Positions 1 through 8,380 of a DNA stretch of 34,295 bases are shown piece by piece; the first letter of the stretch is position 1, and each line of letters starts with the position of its first letter. Below the pieces are notes generated by a model. It worked only from the letters and a program-made list of their open reading frames with translations, searched no databases and was not told the DNA's origin. The position numbers were made by a program, and so were the translations under genes. Origin of the DNA: an uncultured Collinsella sp. (GTDB lineage Bacteria; Actinomycetota; Coriobacteriia; Coriobacteriales; Coriobacteriaceae); NCBI GenBank assembly GCA_934654605.1, contig CAKUGH010000012.1:1-34295 (forward strand). The letters are read 5' to 3'.

Positions 1-887
1 GCGCCCATGGGCACGCCATCGGCAATGCCCTTGGCAAGGCTCATGATGTCGGGCTCCACGCCATAGGTCTGGAATGCGAACGGCTTGCCAGAACGGAAGA
101 TACCGCATTGGACCTCGTCGGCGATAAGTACGGCGCCCACCTCGTGCGCCAAATCGCGCGCCGCCGCCATAAACTCCTCGGTCATGGGGTGCACGCCGCT
201 CTCGCCCTGAATCGGCTCGAGCATGACGGCGCAGATCTCGCTTCCCAACTGCTTAAAGATCGCACGCAGCTCGTCGACATCGTTGGGCGTACAGGCCACA
301 AAACCACCCGGCAGCGGACGGAAGCTGTCCTGCAGCCAATCCTGCATGGTGGCGGCAATGGTCTCGAGCGTACGGCCGTGGAAACCTCCGCGCATGCACA
401 CGATGGTGTTGCCGCCGTTACCGGCACGCTTGGCGTACAGACGCGCGAGTTTCATCGAGCCCTCGTTAGCTTCGGCGCCGGAGTTGGCAAAGAACGTCTC
501 CCACACCTGCTCGTCCGCAGTCGGGGCACCAAGCGCGGCGGCCGTGGTCTCATCGCCAGCGGCAATGGCATCGGCAAGCACGCGCGCACCATCCACGTCG
601 TCGTTAGCGAGCTTGGACAGCAGCGCCGCGACCTGGCCGCGCTGCTCAATGTAGAAGTAATTGGAGACATGCATGAGCTTTTTGGTTTGTGCCTCGAGCG
701 CCGAGAGCACAGCAGGGTTGCCATGGCCCAAGCTGCACACACCGATACCAGCAAGAAAGTCGAGATACTCGCGGCCATCGTCGCCGGTGAGCTTCATGCC
801 GTGACCCTCGACAAACTCGACCGGAGAGCGGCCAAAGGTATGCATGACGTAATGGGATTCAAGCGATTGTTGAGCTGCAAGTGACAT
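1..887 (-). CDS. argD: Acetylornithine aminotransferase ArgD, C-terminus cut by window edge
   Basis: PLP enzyme that transaminates N-acetylglutamate semialdehyde to N-acetylornithine, using glutamate, in the cytoplasm (fourth step of the acetylated arginine pathway). The minus strand is open from ATG at 887 to position 1, about 295 codons of an expected 390-400, so the C-terminus lies outside. Visible class III aminotransferase landmarks are NSGAEANE (cofactor phosphate region), the GGFHGRT segment, DEVQCG (Asp binding the pyridine nitrogen) and SLAKGIADG, whose Lys at codon 286 should form the Schiff base. An AAAGG ribosome site lies 6 bases before the start. It follows argB by 68 bp in the order argC-argJ-argB-argD. 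Identity rests on both motifs and operon position. The family also contains ornithine and GABA aminotransferases, which the context makes unlikely. Confidence 0.95.
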   Translation of the reverse strand, partial: MSLAAQQSLESHYVMHTFGRSPVEFVEGHGMKLTGDDGREYLDFLAGIGVCSLGHGNPAVLSALEAQTKKLMHVSNYFYIEQRGQVAALLSKLANDDVDGARVLADAIAAGDETTAAALGAPTADEQVWETFFANSGAEANEGSMKLARLYAKRAGNGGNTIVCMRGGFHGRTLETIAATMQDWLQDSFRPLPGGFVACTPNDVDELRAIFKQLGSEICAVMLEPIQGESGVHPMTEEFMAAARDLAHEVGAVLIADEVQCGIFRSGKPFAFQTYGVEPDIMSLAKGIADGVPMG

Positions 888-955
888 GGGATGCCTTTCG
901 TTGGGCGCCAGATGGCGCGGGCTATGGGTGTAGATATGCGACGATTGCGGACAGG

Positions 956-1936
956 CTAAACGGTCTGGAGCTTCTCGACCTCGTCGAGGTTCTCGGCCAG
1001 GCGCGCCGCAAACGTCGAAAGCGGGTGCGGATGCGTATCGAACTCGTAGGCCGTCTCGGTGGAATGGATCACGGTACCGACGCCGGCATCGGTCAGCAGC
1101 TCCAGCAGCAGCGAATGCGGCGTCGTGCCGTTGATGATGTGGGCGCGGAAGACGCCAGCGGTAAGGGCATCGACGGCAGCGCGCAGCTTGGGAATCATGC
1201 CCTTATCGACCTCGCCGCCATAGAGCATCTCGTTGACCTCGTCGAGCGTCAGGTTGGAGATGAGCGAATCCTTATCGCTAAAGTCCTTGTACAGGCCGTC
1301 GACATCGGTCAAGAAGATCGCCTTGTGCGCATGAAGCGCGGCCGCAACGGCCCCGGCGGCGGTATCGGCGTTGATGTTGAAGAAGCCACCGTCCTCCCCC
1401 GCCGCAACCGTGGCGATAACGGGAATGTACTCGCTGTCGAGCAAGCGCTCGATATAGTCGGTGTTGACGTGCGTCACTTTGCCCACGCGGCCGAGCTCGG
1501 GGTCGAGCGGCTCGGCGATAAGCGTACCGGCGTCGCTGCCGGACACGCCCACGGCCAAGTTGCCGTGGTGGTTGAGCGCCGCAACCAGCTCCTGGTTGAC
1601 CTTACCGCCCAGCACTTCGCGCACGATATCCATGGTGGCCGGCGTGGTCACGCGCTGGCCATTCTTAAACTCAACGGGAATGTCGTAGTGGCTGAGCGCC
1701 TCGTTGATGGCCTTGCCACCACCGTGCACGATAACGGGGCGCATGCCGATAATCTTGAGCAGGACGATATCGCTCATCACGTCGCGGCGCAGCTGCTCGT
1801 CGACCATGGCAGCGCCGCCGTATTTGATAACGACCGTCTTGCCGGTCAGGTTCTTAATCCACGGCAGCGCCTCGAACAGCAGCTGCGCGGTAACTTCGTT
1901 GGATTCGCTCGAGCGACAATCGCGTGCGAACTTCAT
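956..1936 (-). CDS. argB: N-acetylglutamate kinase ArgB
   Basis: Phosphorylates N-acetyl-L-glutamate to N-acetylglutamyl phosphate (second pathway step). This start gives 326 residues. KYGGAAM (from residue 38) and HGGGKAINE (from 71) are the glycine-rich nucleotide and substrate loops of the amino-acid kinase fold. Residues 1-28 form the extra N-terminal helix seen in hexameric, arginine-inhibited enzymes, so feedback inhibition by arginine is likely (inference). The frame is open 24 codons further upstream, but ATG at 1936 has GAGG 6-7 bases ahead and gives the usual family N-terminus. About 28 residues after the usual end (from roughly HSTETAYEF) form a charged tail of unknown role. It starts 81 bp after the argJ stop. 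Confidence 0.95.
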   Translation of the reverse strand: MKFARDCRSSESNEVTAQLLFEALPWIKNLTGKTVVIKYGGAAMVDEQLRRDVMSDIVLLKIIGMRPVIVHGGGKAINEALSHYDIPVEFKNGQRVTTPATMDIVREVLGGKVNQELVAALNHHGNLAVGVSGSDAGTLIAEPLDPELGRVGKVTHVNTDYIERLLDSEYIPVIATVAAGEDGGFFNINADTAAGAVAAALHAHKAIFLTDVDGLYKDFSDKDSLISNLTLDEVNEMLYGGEVDKGMIPKLRAAVDALTAGVFRAHIINGTTPHSLLLELLTDAGVGTVIHSTETAYEFDTHPHPLSTFAARLAENLDEVEKLQTV

Positions 1937-2017
1937 AGTCTGCCTCGTCTTTCGTATAGCCATCGCGCCGTACCTCGTTGCCCGCAATCGCAGCGGGACG
2001 CGCGGCACATCTGGAGT

Positions 2018-3286
2018 CTAGGAACGGTAGTCGCCGTTGATGGAAATGTACTCGTGCGTAAGGTCGCAGGTCCACACGGTGGTCGCCGCGTCACCCGCGC
2101 CCAGGTCGGCCGAAATCACGATCTCGGGCGCCTCAAAGCGACGCAGCGCCTCATCCTCGTCAAAGGGAACGGTCAGGCCGTCACGGCAGACGGGCATGCC
2201 CATCATGTCGATGGAAACGTCTTCCTGATTAAACTTCACGCCGCACTTGCCCAGCGCCATGGCAACGCGGCCCCAGTTGCAGTCGTGACCGGCGATGCAG
2301 GTCTTAACGAGCGGCGAGTTGGCGACGGCACGGGCTGCAATATCCGCCTCTTCGTCGTTGAGAGCGCCGGCAACGTTGACCGTCACGAGCTTCGACGCGC
2401 CCTCACCATCGGCGGCGATATTGCGCGCCAGGCTCTCGCACACCTCATGCACGGCAAAGGCCAGCTCGTCGAAGGCGTCGGAGCCCTCGACAATGGGTTC
2501 GGCATCTGCAGCAGCGGCACCAGAGGCAAGCATGATACAGGTGTCGTTCGTCGAGGTGTCGGAGTCCACCGTCACCTTGTTGAAGGTCTGTTTGACGATC
2601 GAAAGCAGCAGAGCGTGGAGCGCCGCAGGCTCGACGGGGGCATCGGTGGTGATGATCGCGATCATGGTGGCCATGTTGGGCATGATCATGCCCGAGCCCT
2701 TGCACATGCCGCCCACCGTATAGACATTGCCCGCATGGCCCTCGGCATCGCTGACGTAGGACACGGCATATTCCTTGGAATGCGTGTCGGTCGTCATGAT
2801 GGCGCGAGCGGCATCGGCGCCACCGTGGGCGGAGAGCGCCTCGTAGGCGGCAGGAACGGCAGTCTCGAACGTGTCAATCGGCAGAATCTGGCCAATGACG
2901 CCCGTGGAGGCGACCAGAATCTGCTGGGGCTCGCAGCCGATGACCTGCGAGGCGATGTTGCAGGTCTCGCGCGCGCAGGCAAGACCGGTCTCACCCGTGG
3001 CGGCGTTGGCATTGCCAGAGTTGACCGAAACGCCGGCGATGATGCCGTAGCCCTTGTCGGCGCCGCCCAGATTGGCACGGCTCACCTGCACAGGCGCCGC
3101 GCAAAAGCGGTTAGTCGTAAACACGCCGGCGCCGGGGCAGGGTTTATCGGGCACGACGAGAGCATAATCCAGGCGCTCGGGATTCTTGCGGAATCCGGCA
3201 TGGATGCCTGCCGCCTTAAAGCCGGCAGCCGCCGTAACGCCGCCCTCTACGGCGCGAATCTTAATGTCAAACAGCTCGGTATTCAT
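2018..3286 (-). CDS. argJ: Glutamate N-acetyltransferase / amino-acid acetyltransferase ArgJ
   Basis: Moves the acetyl group from N-acetylornithine back to glutamate, giving ornithine and recycling the acetyl group. Bifunctional members also use acetyl-CoA for the first step. About 422 residues, full length. The autocleavage site is clear: GMIMPNMATMIAI, cut between Ala206 and Thr207, with Thr207 becoming the beta-subunit nucleophile. STGVIG (from residue 127) gives the oxyanion Thr-Gly pair. The frame extends to a TTG at 3313, but that overlaps the AAGGAG ribosome site that serves ATG 3286. Sequence alone does not settle whether it is mono- or bifunctional; no argA or argE is seen here. A strong hairpin and T-run lie between argC and this gene. 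Confidence 0.95.
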   Translation of the reverse strand: MNTELFDIKIRAVEGGVTAAAGFKAAGIHAGFRKNPERLDYALVVPDKPCPGAGVFTTNRFCAAPVQVSRANLGGADKGYGIIAGVSVNSGNANAATGETGLACARETCNIASQVIGCEPQQILVASTGVIGQILPIDTFETAVPAAYEALSAHGGADAARAIMTTDTHSKEYAVSYVSDAEGHAGNVYTVGGMCKGSGMIMPNMATMIAIITTDAPVEPAALHALLLSIVKQTFNKVTVDSDTSTNDTCIMLASGAAAADAEPIVEGSDAFDELAFAVHEVCESLARNIAADGEGASKLVTVNVAGALNDEEADIAARAVANSPLVKTCIAGHDCNWGRVAMALGKCGVKFNQEDVSIDMMGMPVCRDGLTVPFDEDEALRRFEAPEIVISADLGAGDAATTVWTCDLTHEYISINGDYRS

Positions 3287-3318
3287 CGTCTTATGACTCC
3301 TTATGTCAAACAAAAAAC

Positions 3319-3390
3319 GGGCATCGGTTGGTGCGCCATGCCAGTCATGATCATGAGACCAGCTTAAAAGTGGCGCCCCACTCGATGCCC
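3319..3390 (-). terminator. Intrinsic-terminator-like hairpin inside the arg operon
   Basis: Read on the minus strand, GGGCATCG (3383-3390) pairs with CGATGCCC (3319-3326). A second stem inside pairs TGGGGCGCCA with TGGCGCACCA (9 of 10 pairs), and TCATGATCATGA lies in the loop. Six T residues follow one base after the outer stem, then AAGGAG and the argJ start. This is a textbook terminator placed between argC and argJ, which are otherwise one operon. It may act as a partial terminator or attenuator; that is inference. Confidence 0.7.
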
Positions 3391-3419
3391 GACTACCAAA
3401 TCGTTAACAATCGAATGTG

Positions 3420-4490
3420 CTACACCGGGCACGCCACTGTGGGCAAGCCTCGTCGCTCGTCAAAACCAAAGACGATGTTGGCGCACTGGACCGCCTGGCC
3501 CGCAGCGCCCTTGCACAGATTGTCGATGGCGCCCGTCGCCACCAGCACGCCCGCGCGCTTGTTGAGCGCAAGGCCGATCTGGGCGGCGTTGGTGCCGACG
3601 ACCGAAGCCGTCTTGGGCTGCTGGCCGGCATCGAGCACGCGCACGAAGGTGCGACCGGCATAGAACTGCTTGTAGTAGTCGACGACATCCTCAAGAGTCA
3701 GTGTGTCGAGAACCTGCGACGCGAGCGGCATCGTCACCGTGGAAAGCAGGCCGCGCTTGAGCGGTGCCAGGTGCGGAGTAAAGACGACACGGTCGGTCAG
3801 ACCCAGAATTTGCTCGATTTCGGGCGTATGGCGATGTTTACCCACGCCATAGGCCTCCAGGTTCTCGTCCGCGCTACAAAAATGAGTGCGGGCGTTGCAG
3901 GACTTACCGGCGCCCGTCACGCCGCTAATGGCATCGACAATCACGGGGCCGCTCTCGGCCACCCAGTCCGCACGCACGGCAGGAGCGGCGGCAAGGCTCG
4001 TTGCAGTGGGATAGCAGCCGGCGCAGGCGACCAGTACGGGCTTGCCGTCGGCGTGGTCGGATGCAGCGGTCTCCAAATCCTGACAGAACAACTCGGGCAG
4101 ACCAAAGGCGCGGGTCTTGAGCAACTCGGGGCTCGTGTGCTCGGCGGCATACCAGGCCTCAAAGATGGCCTGATCGCTCAGGCGATAGTCGGCCGAGAGG
4201 TCAATGCAGGAAACGCCTGCGGCAAGCAGGGCGGGCACCTGCGCCATGGCAGCCGTGTGCGGCACGGCCAAAAAGACCGCGTCGCAGTTCTTGAGCTCGG
4301 GGGCATCATGCGTCGTGAAGACAAGATCGCTCACGCCGGTGAAGCTCGGGTACACCGCAGACAACGGCTGGCCGGCATCAGCGTTGGACGTAATGGCAGT
4401 AAGTTCAAAATCGGGATGACCGAGGACGAGGCGAATGAGCTCGGCGCCGGCATATCCAGCCGCGCCGACGATTCCAACCTTTAAAGACAT
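3420..4490 (-). CDS. argC: N-acetyl-gamma-glutamyl-phosphate reductase ArgC
   Basis: NADPH-dependent reduction of N-acetylglutamyl phosphate to the semialdehyde (third pathway step). 356 residues, normal for the family. The N-terminus carries the Rossmann motif GIVGAAGYAG (from residue 6). The catalytic cysteine is Cys159 in ACAGCYPTA, the site that forms the thioester. HRHTPEIEQ holds conserved substrate-site histidines. ATG 4490 has AAGGAG 6 bases upstream. It is the first gene of argCJBD, and the paired ARG boxes lie 86-120 bp upstream, so it should be repressed by ArgR with arginine (inference). No argR gene is in the window. Confidence 0.96.
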   Translation of the reverse strand: MSLKVGIVGAAGYAGAELIRLVLGHPDFELTAITSNADAGQPLSAVYPSFTGVSDLVFTTHDAPELKNCDAVFLAVPHTAAMAQVPALLAAGVSCIDLSADYRLSDQAIFEAWYAAEHTSPELLKTRAFGLPELFCQDLETAASDHADGKPVLVACAGCYPTATSLAAAPAVRADWVAESGPVIVDAISGVTGAGKSCNARTHFCSADENLEAYGVGKHRHTPEIEQILGLTDRVVFTPHLAPLKRGLLSTVTMPLASQVLDTLTLEDVVDYYKQFYAGRTFVRVLDAGQQPKTASVVGTNAAQIGLALNKRAGVLVATGAIDNLCKGAAGQAVQCANIVFGFDERRGLPTVACPV

Positions 4491-4575
4491 ATCAGACTCC
4501 TTGTCTGCAGTTATGCACCAATGCGCATCCTGCAGCCGTCGTTATGAAGTGAGTTGAAACTTTAGCACCAAAAGA

Positions 4576-4610
4576 TGCATATATACGCAAATCTTTTACA
4601 TATTCATGCA
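4576..4610 (-). promoter_or_regulatory. Tandem ARG boxes (ArgR operator) upstream of argC
   Basis: Two imperfect 14-bp palindromes match the ARG box core TGMATWWWWATKCA. The first, at 4576-4589, has one mismatch; the second, at 4597-4610, has two. Their centres are 21 bp apart, the spacing of paired ARG boxes bound by one ArgR hexamer in known operators (two 18-bp boxes with 3 bp between). The surrounding DNA is AT-rich, unlike the rest of the window, as expected for a promoter. I could not fix -35 and -10 hexamers with confidence. Confidence 0.72.
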
Positions 4611-4657
4611 TTGAAACAGTCCCGACACATTCACTCAAAGGAATTGACAAATAAACA

Positions 4658-4710
4658 CGGGCCCCATATTGCCCAGTGCACCTTACGGTGACGTTGCAAT
4701 GTGGGGCCCG
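4658..4710 (-). terminator. Terminator of the riboflavin/flavoprotein operon
   Basis: The arms 4658-4672 and 4696-4710 pair over 15 bp with one G-U, around a 23-base loop. On the minus strand the hairpin is followed by TGTTTATTTGTC, so it ends transcription coming from the split-barrel gene at 4756. It separates that operon from the argC promoter. Confidence 0.8.
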
Positions 4711-4755
4711 CTACATGCGAGAATTTGAATTGTCGAAACTTGCTGAGAGACTCGG

Positions 4756-5166
4756 TTAGAGCTCGACCGGCACCCATTCGTCATGGTTGCAGATGAAGGC
4801 CTCCGGCTCCTCGACGCTAAAGAAGACGAGCGTGGGGTCGCCTGCGCCCTCATAATGCTCCCCCAAGCGCTCCAGGTGCTTCCAGCCTGCCTCGCGCATA
4901 TCGGGAGCGGCCTGGTCATCCAGACCCGCATGCCCGCGCAAGATGAGCCAGCCATGGCCCGGCCACCAACTCGTGGCCTCGAAGCGTTGATTTTGCAGCA
5001 GCTCTTGCCACACGTCTTTGGTGCGCGCCGTTACAAACCACAGCTTGCCGTCCTGAATCTGCGCAAACGAAAACGGACGAACATGCGGCTGCCCGTCCAC
5101 GCTTGTCGCCAAATACCATGCCGGCACCGACGTCAGATACTCCAGCACCGTATTCAATCCGTCCAC
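4756..5166 (-). CDS. Pyridoxamine 5'-phosphate oxidase-like FMN split-barrel protein (copy 1)
   Basis: Small flavin-binding protein of the PNPOx-like/general-stress family, about 136 residues, probably a cytoplasmic dimer binding FMN. Visible core: VPAWYLATS, then PHVRPFSF, then DGKLWFVTARTKDVW (FMN phosphate-binding strands), a TSWW segment and LEEP-like C-terminal strands. True PdxH enzymes are longer and have extra substrate residues, so a PdxH activity is not supported; the substrate is unknown. GTG 5166 is preferred because AGGAGG lies 4 bases ahead, although the frame runs 5 codons further. It is a tandem paralogue of the next gene (33-bp gap) and the last gene before the 4658-4710 terminator. 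It appears to belong to the FMN-riboswitch unit. Confidence 0.85.
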   Translation of the reverse strand: MDGLNTVLEYLTSVPAWYLATSVDGQPHVRPFSFAQIQDGKLWFVTARTKDVWQELLQNQRFEATSWWPGHGWLILRGHAGLDDQAAPDMREAGWKHLERLGEHYEGAGDPTLVFFSVEEPEAFICNHDEWVPVEL

Positions 5167-5198
5167 GTTTCCTCCTGTCACCGGTCCATTTGTGCGAA

Positions 5199-5645
5199 TT
5201 AGAGCTCGAGCTGTTCCTCGCTGCCGTCGATATCGCAGAAGCGGGCAGCGATATTGCGGACCGAGAAGAACGCGAGACGGCCGTCGTTGGCGCTCTCGTG
5301 ATCCTCGCCAATGCCCACCATGTGCTTAAAGCCAGCCAAGCGCACCCGGTCGCTCACGACCGCGTCGTCCTCGAGCGCAGCCTCGCCGGTCAGCACAATC
5401 CAGCACTCCCCCGGTTTCCAGCCCGAGACCTCAAACTTGGGATTCGCGCTCAGCTCGGCCCACACGTCCTTGTCACGCGAGGTGCAAAACCACAGCTTGC
5501 CATCATCGACCATGGCAAACGAGAACGGCCTCACGCGCGGTTGATGCCCGTCGGCCACATCGGTCGTGGCCAGATACCACGCCGGAATGCGCCTGAGATA
5601 CGAACAGGCTCGCTCGAGCTGCGCCGTGCGATCGATATCGGTCAT
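5199..5645 (-). CDS. Pyridoxamine 5'-phosphate oxidase-like FMN split-barrel protein (copy 2)
   Basis: 148-residue paralogue of the neighbouring gene. Shared blocks are IPAWYLATT, PRVRPFSFA, DGKLWFCTSRDKDVW and a Gly-Trp-Lys-Pro-Gly-Glu turn (copy 1 has TSWWPGHG). The fold is the FMN-binding split barrel, probably a redox or flavin-carrier protein of unknown substrate. The ATG start has AAAGGGG 5 bases upstream. It begins only 30 bp after the ecfT stop and no terminator lies between, so it is probably co-transcribed with the riboflavin importer. The two copies have clearly diverged, so the duplication is not recent. Confidence 0.85.
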   Translation of the reverse strand: MTDIDRTAQLERACSYLRRIPAWYLATTDVADGHQPRVRPFSFAMVDDGKLWFCTSRDKDVWAELSANPKFEVSGWKPGECWIVLTGEAALEDDAVVSDRVRLAGFKHMVGIGEDHESANDGRLAFFSVRNIAARFCDIDGSEEQLEL

Positions 5646-5675
5646 AGGGACCCCTTTCTTGCGATCGAATCACGC

Positions 5676-6476
5676 CTAAACAAGTTGAAGATTGATGACG
5701 ATGACACACGCGAGCAGCAACGCCGTCACCACCGCAGCCAGCGCATCCCTGCGGCCAAATGCAAGCGTATGCAGGCGCGTGCGGCCCTGCTCGCCGTGGT
5801 AGCAACGGGCATCCATGGCGGCAGACAACGTCTCAGCATGACGGAACACGCCCGTGAACAGCGGGATCGCCACGCTGCCGAGCATGCGCACACCGCCGAG
5901 CGGACCTCCTGTCACGCGCGCACCGCGACTTGCCTGCGCATCGGCCGTCTGCTTCATCTCGGTGGCGAACTGCGGCATAAAGCGCAGCGCAATGCCCATG
6001 ATCATGCCGAGCTCGTGTGCAGGAAGCCCCACGTGCGCAAGCGGCGCGAGCAGGCGCTCAAAGCCCGCGGTGAGATCGAGCGTCGGTGTAGTGAGCGTGA
6101 TGGCACTCATGCCGGCCATCATCAAGGTCAGGCGGCACGCCATAAAGGCGGCGGAATGCAGCGAGCCCTCGCTTATCTGCAGAAAGCCGAACTGCCACAG
6201 GATGCGTCCACTCTGGTCGCTAAACAGGTTGAGCACTGCGACCACCACGACAATCGCCAGCAGCGGCGCCATCGACGATAGGACACGACGAGCCGGCACC
6301 CGGGACACGGCATAGATCAGTACAACGAAGGCAGCCACCGGAAGCAAGCCGCGGAAGCTGCTGACCGTGAGCGTCGTAATCAGGAATACAAAACCCAGCA
6401 GTAGCTTGGTGCGCGGATCCAAGCGGTGAATTGCGCTATCCCCGGGGTAGTAACTGCCAAACGAAAACGCTTCCAT
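5676..6476 (-). CDS. ecfT: ECF transporter transmembrane component EcfT
   Basis: Membrane scaffold of an energy-coupling-factor importer; it joins the ATPases to the vitamin-binding S component. 266 residues with about six hydrophobic segments (residues 25-80, 105-135, 155-170, 245-266). The two family coupling motifs on the cytoplasmic helices are visible: Ala-Ser-Arg-Gly at 182-185 and Ala-Met-Asp-Ala-Arg at 220-224. Its ATG overlaps the TAA of the ATPase gene by one base (TAATG), so translation is coupled. The two split-barrel genes follow downstream. Confidence 0.93.
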   Translation of the reverse strand: MEAFSFGSYYPGDSAIHRLDPRTKLLLGFVFLITTLTVSSFRGLLPVAAFVVLIYAVSRVPARRVLSSMAPLLAIVVVVAVLNLFSDQSGRILWQFGFLQISEGSLHSAAFMACRLTLMMAGMSAITLTTPTLDLTAGFERLLAPLAHVGLPAHELGMIMGIALRFMPQFATEMKQTADAQASRGARVTGGPLGGVRMLGSVAIPLFTGVFRHAETLSAAMDARCYHGEQGRTRLHTLAFGRRDALAAVVTALLLACVIVINLQLV

Positions 6477-8380
6477 TAGCAGCCCTCCTCTCGCGCGGCC
6501 ATCTTGGACTTGGCCATGCCCACGGCACCCGAAACGCCACCCGAGCGACCGATCAGCAAGTCCGCCAACTCGTCGGCCAGCGACTCAACCGTATAGAGCC
6601 CGGCGCAGCGCAGCGACACGCCGGCCTCTGCGAGCGCCAGCGCCATGCGTTGGGCAGCAGGAACACCCAAGCCGATCGACTTGAGCTCGTCGGCATGCGC
6701 AAACACCTGCGCGGGGGTTCCTTCAGCAAATACCGCGCCTTCGTTCATCACGACGATGCGGTCACAGCAATTAGCCAGGTCATCCATACTGTGCGAGACC
6801 ATGACGACGGTCAGACCCTCATCATGAAGACGGCCAATGAGCTCCAGGAAATCCCTGCGCGCCGCCGGATCGAGCCCCGCCATGGGCTCATCGAGCACCA
6901 AGACCTCGGGCTCCATGGCGAGCACGCCGGCAAACGCCACGCGGCGCTGCTGCCCGCCCGAGAGCTCAAAGGGGCTCTTGTCGCCCACTGCGGCAAGGTC
7001 GAGACCCACACGCGCGAGCGAGGACTCGACACGGCGGTCAACCTCGTCTTGCGGCAAGCCAAGGTTGTGCGGACCGAATGCCACGTCCTGCGCCACGGTC
7101 TCGGCAAACAGCTGACGCTCGGGATACTGAAACACCACGCCGACCTTTGCCTTAACCGCAGCGGCGTCTTTCTTGTTTGACAGATTGAGCCCCAACGCGC
7201 GAACGGATCCCTCCTGGAGGCGGATCAGGCCGTTGAGATGCTGGACCAGCGTCGACTTGCCCGAACCGGTATGGCCCGCAAGGCCCAGGAACTCGCCGCG
7301 ATGCACCGTCAGCGAAACATCGTGCAATGCCCACGGGCTACTGGGGTCGTTCCCCCAAAGGGCCTGCTTGGTCGATGCACCCTCGGCAGGCGAGCGCTTG
7401 TGCCAGCGACGGCGCTCGCGAGCGCTCAGCGAATAGCTGTACGAAACATGGGAAAGCTCGATAACGGGATCCGAGACGTCGGGTCCATCGGTCACGACGG
7501 AATCGCCGGCGATGGCATCCGAACGCGACGGCAAGGGGTGCGCCGCAGCGTCCGCCCCATCCTGCTCGGCATAAACTCGCGAAATCTCGGCAACCATATC
7601 CGCCTCACGCACCTGCGCGTGAACGGGCACGCCCTTCGCACGAAGCGCCCTGCCCAGGCAGCACGACGCCGGCATGTCCAGGTTGAGCTGCTCGAGCTCG
7701 TCCGCCCGCGTCAAGATCTCGTCAGGCGTGCCGAGCATGGCCACGCGCCCCGCTCGGAAGACTGCAACGCGATCGGCCTCGGCGGCCTCTTCCATAAAGT
7801 GCGTGATCATCACGATGGTCATACCGCGATCGTGGAGCGCGTGGCAGGCCTTCATAAGGCCCTTGCGCCCGCGCGGATCGAGCATCGAGGATGCCTCGTC
7901 CAAGATGAGCACGCGCGGCTTCATGGCGAGCACGCCGGCAAGCGCCACGCGCTGCTTTTGTCCGCCCGAGAGAGCGTGGGTCTCGTGGCGCTCAAAGCCC
8001 ACCAGCCCCACGGCCTTCAGCGCCTCGCGCACGCGCTGCGCGATCTGGGCCGATTCGACCCCTAAGTTCTCGGGACCAAACGCAACATCGTCCTCGACAA
8101 GCGTCGCCACAAGCTGGTCGTCGGGATTCTGGAACACCATGCCCGCAGTCGAGCGGATGTCGTAGACCAGCTCGGGATCGGACGCGTCCATGCCGTTGAC
8201 GCGCACCGTTCCCGCATCGGGCTGCAGCAGCGCGTTCAAATGCTTGGCAAACGTCGACTTGCCCGACCCGTTTCCGCCGAGGATGCAGAAAAACTCGCCA
8301 TCCTCGATGTTCAGATCGATGCCATCGAGCGCCAGTGCAGCACCGTCATAGCTAAAGGAAACGCCCCGACACTCAATCAT
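6476..8380 (-). CDS. Fused ECF ATPase EcfA1-EcfA2
   Basis: One 634-residue chain with two complete ABC ATPase domains that normally come as separate proteins. Domain 1: Walker A GGNGSGKST (35-43), Q-loop Gln84, signature LSGGQ (137-141), Walker B LILDE (158-162) followed by ASSMLDP. Domain 2: Walker A GHTGSGKST (369-377), LSGGQ (473-477), Walker B LVLDEPMAGLD (494-504). A low-complexity linker of roughly 60-70 residues (about 265-330) joins them, and about 75 residues follow domain 2. Powers uptake through EcfT and the S component. The start overlaps the ribU stop (ATGA). The fusion fixes a 1:1 pair of the two ATPases. Confidence 0.94.
   Translation of the reverse strand: MIECRGVSFSYDGAALALDGIDLNIEDGEFFCILGGNGSGKSTFAKHLNALLQPDAGTVRVNGMDASDPELVYDIRSTAGMVFQNPDDQLVATLVEDDVAFGPENLGVESAQIAQRVREALKAVGLVGFERHETHALSGGQKQRVALAGVLAMKPRVLILDEASSMLDPRGRKGLMKACHALHDRGMTIVMITHFMEEAAEADRVAVFRAGRVAMLGTPDEILTRADELEQLNLDMPASCCLGRALRAKGVPVHAQVREADMVAEISRVYAEQDGADAAAHPLPSRSDAIAGDSVVTDGPDVSDPVIELSHVSYSYSLSARERRRWHKRSPAEGASTKQALWGNDPSSPWALHDVSLTVHRGEFLGLAGHTGSGKSTLVQHLNGLIRLQEGSVRALGLNLSNKKDAAAVKAKVGVVFQYPERQLFAETVAQDVAFGPHNLGLPQDEVDRRVESSLARVGLDLAAVGDKSPFELSGGQQRRVAFAGVLAMEPEVLVLDEPMAGLDPAARRDFLELIGRLHDEGLTVVMVSHSMDDLANCCDRIVVMNEGAVFAEGTPAQVFAHADELKSIGLGVPAAQRMALALAEAGVSLRCAGLYTVESLADELADLLIGRSGGVSGAVGMAKSKMAAREEGC

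Noticed and set aside
881..3367. 828-codon open frame on the plus strand opposite argJ and argB
   Set aside because: It is the antisense of two certain genes. High GC at third positions keeps the opposite frame open, and the protein is Arg/His-rich and low quality with no domain.
4756..5166. True PdxH (vitamin B6 oxidase)
   Set aside because: Too short, and it lacks the extra substrate-binding residues; only the FMN split-barrel fold is supported.
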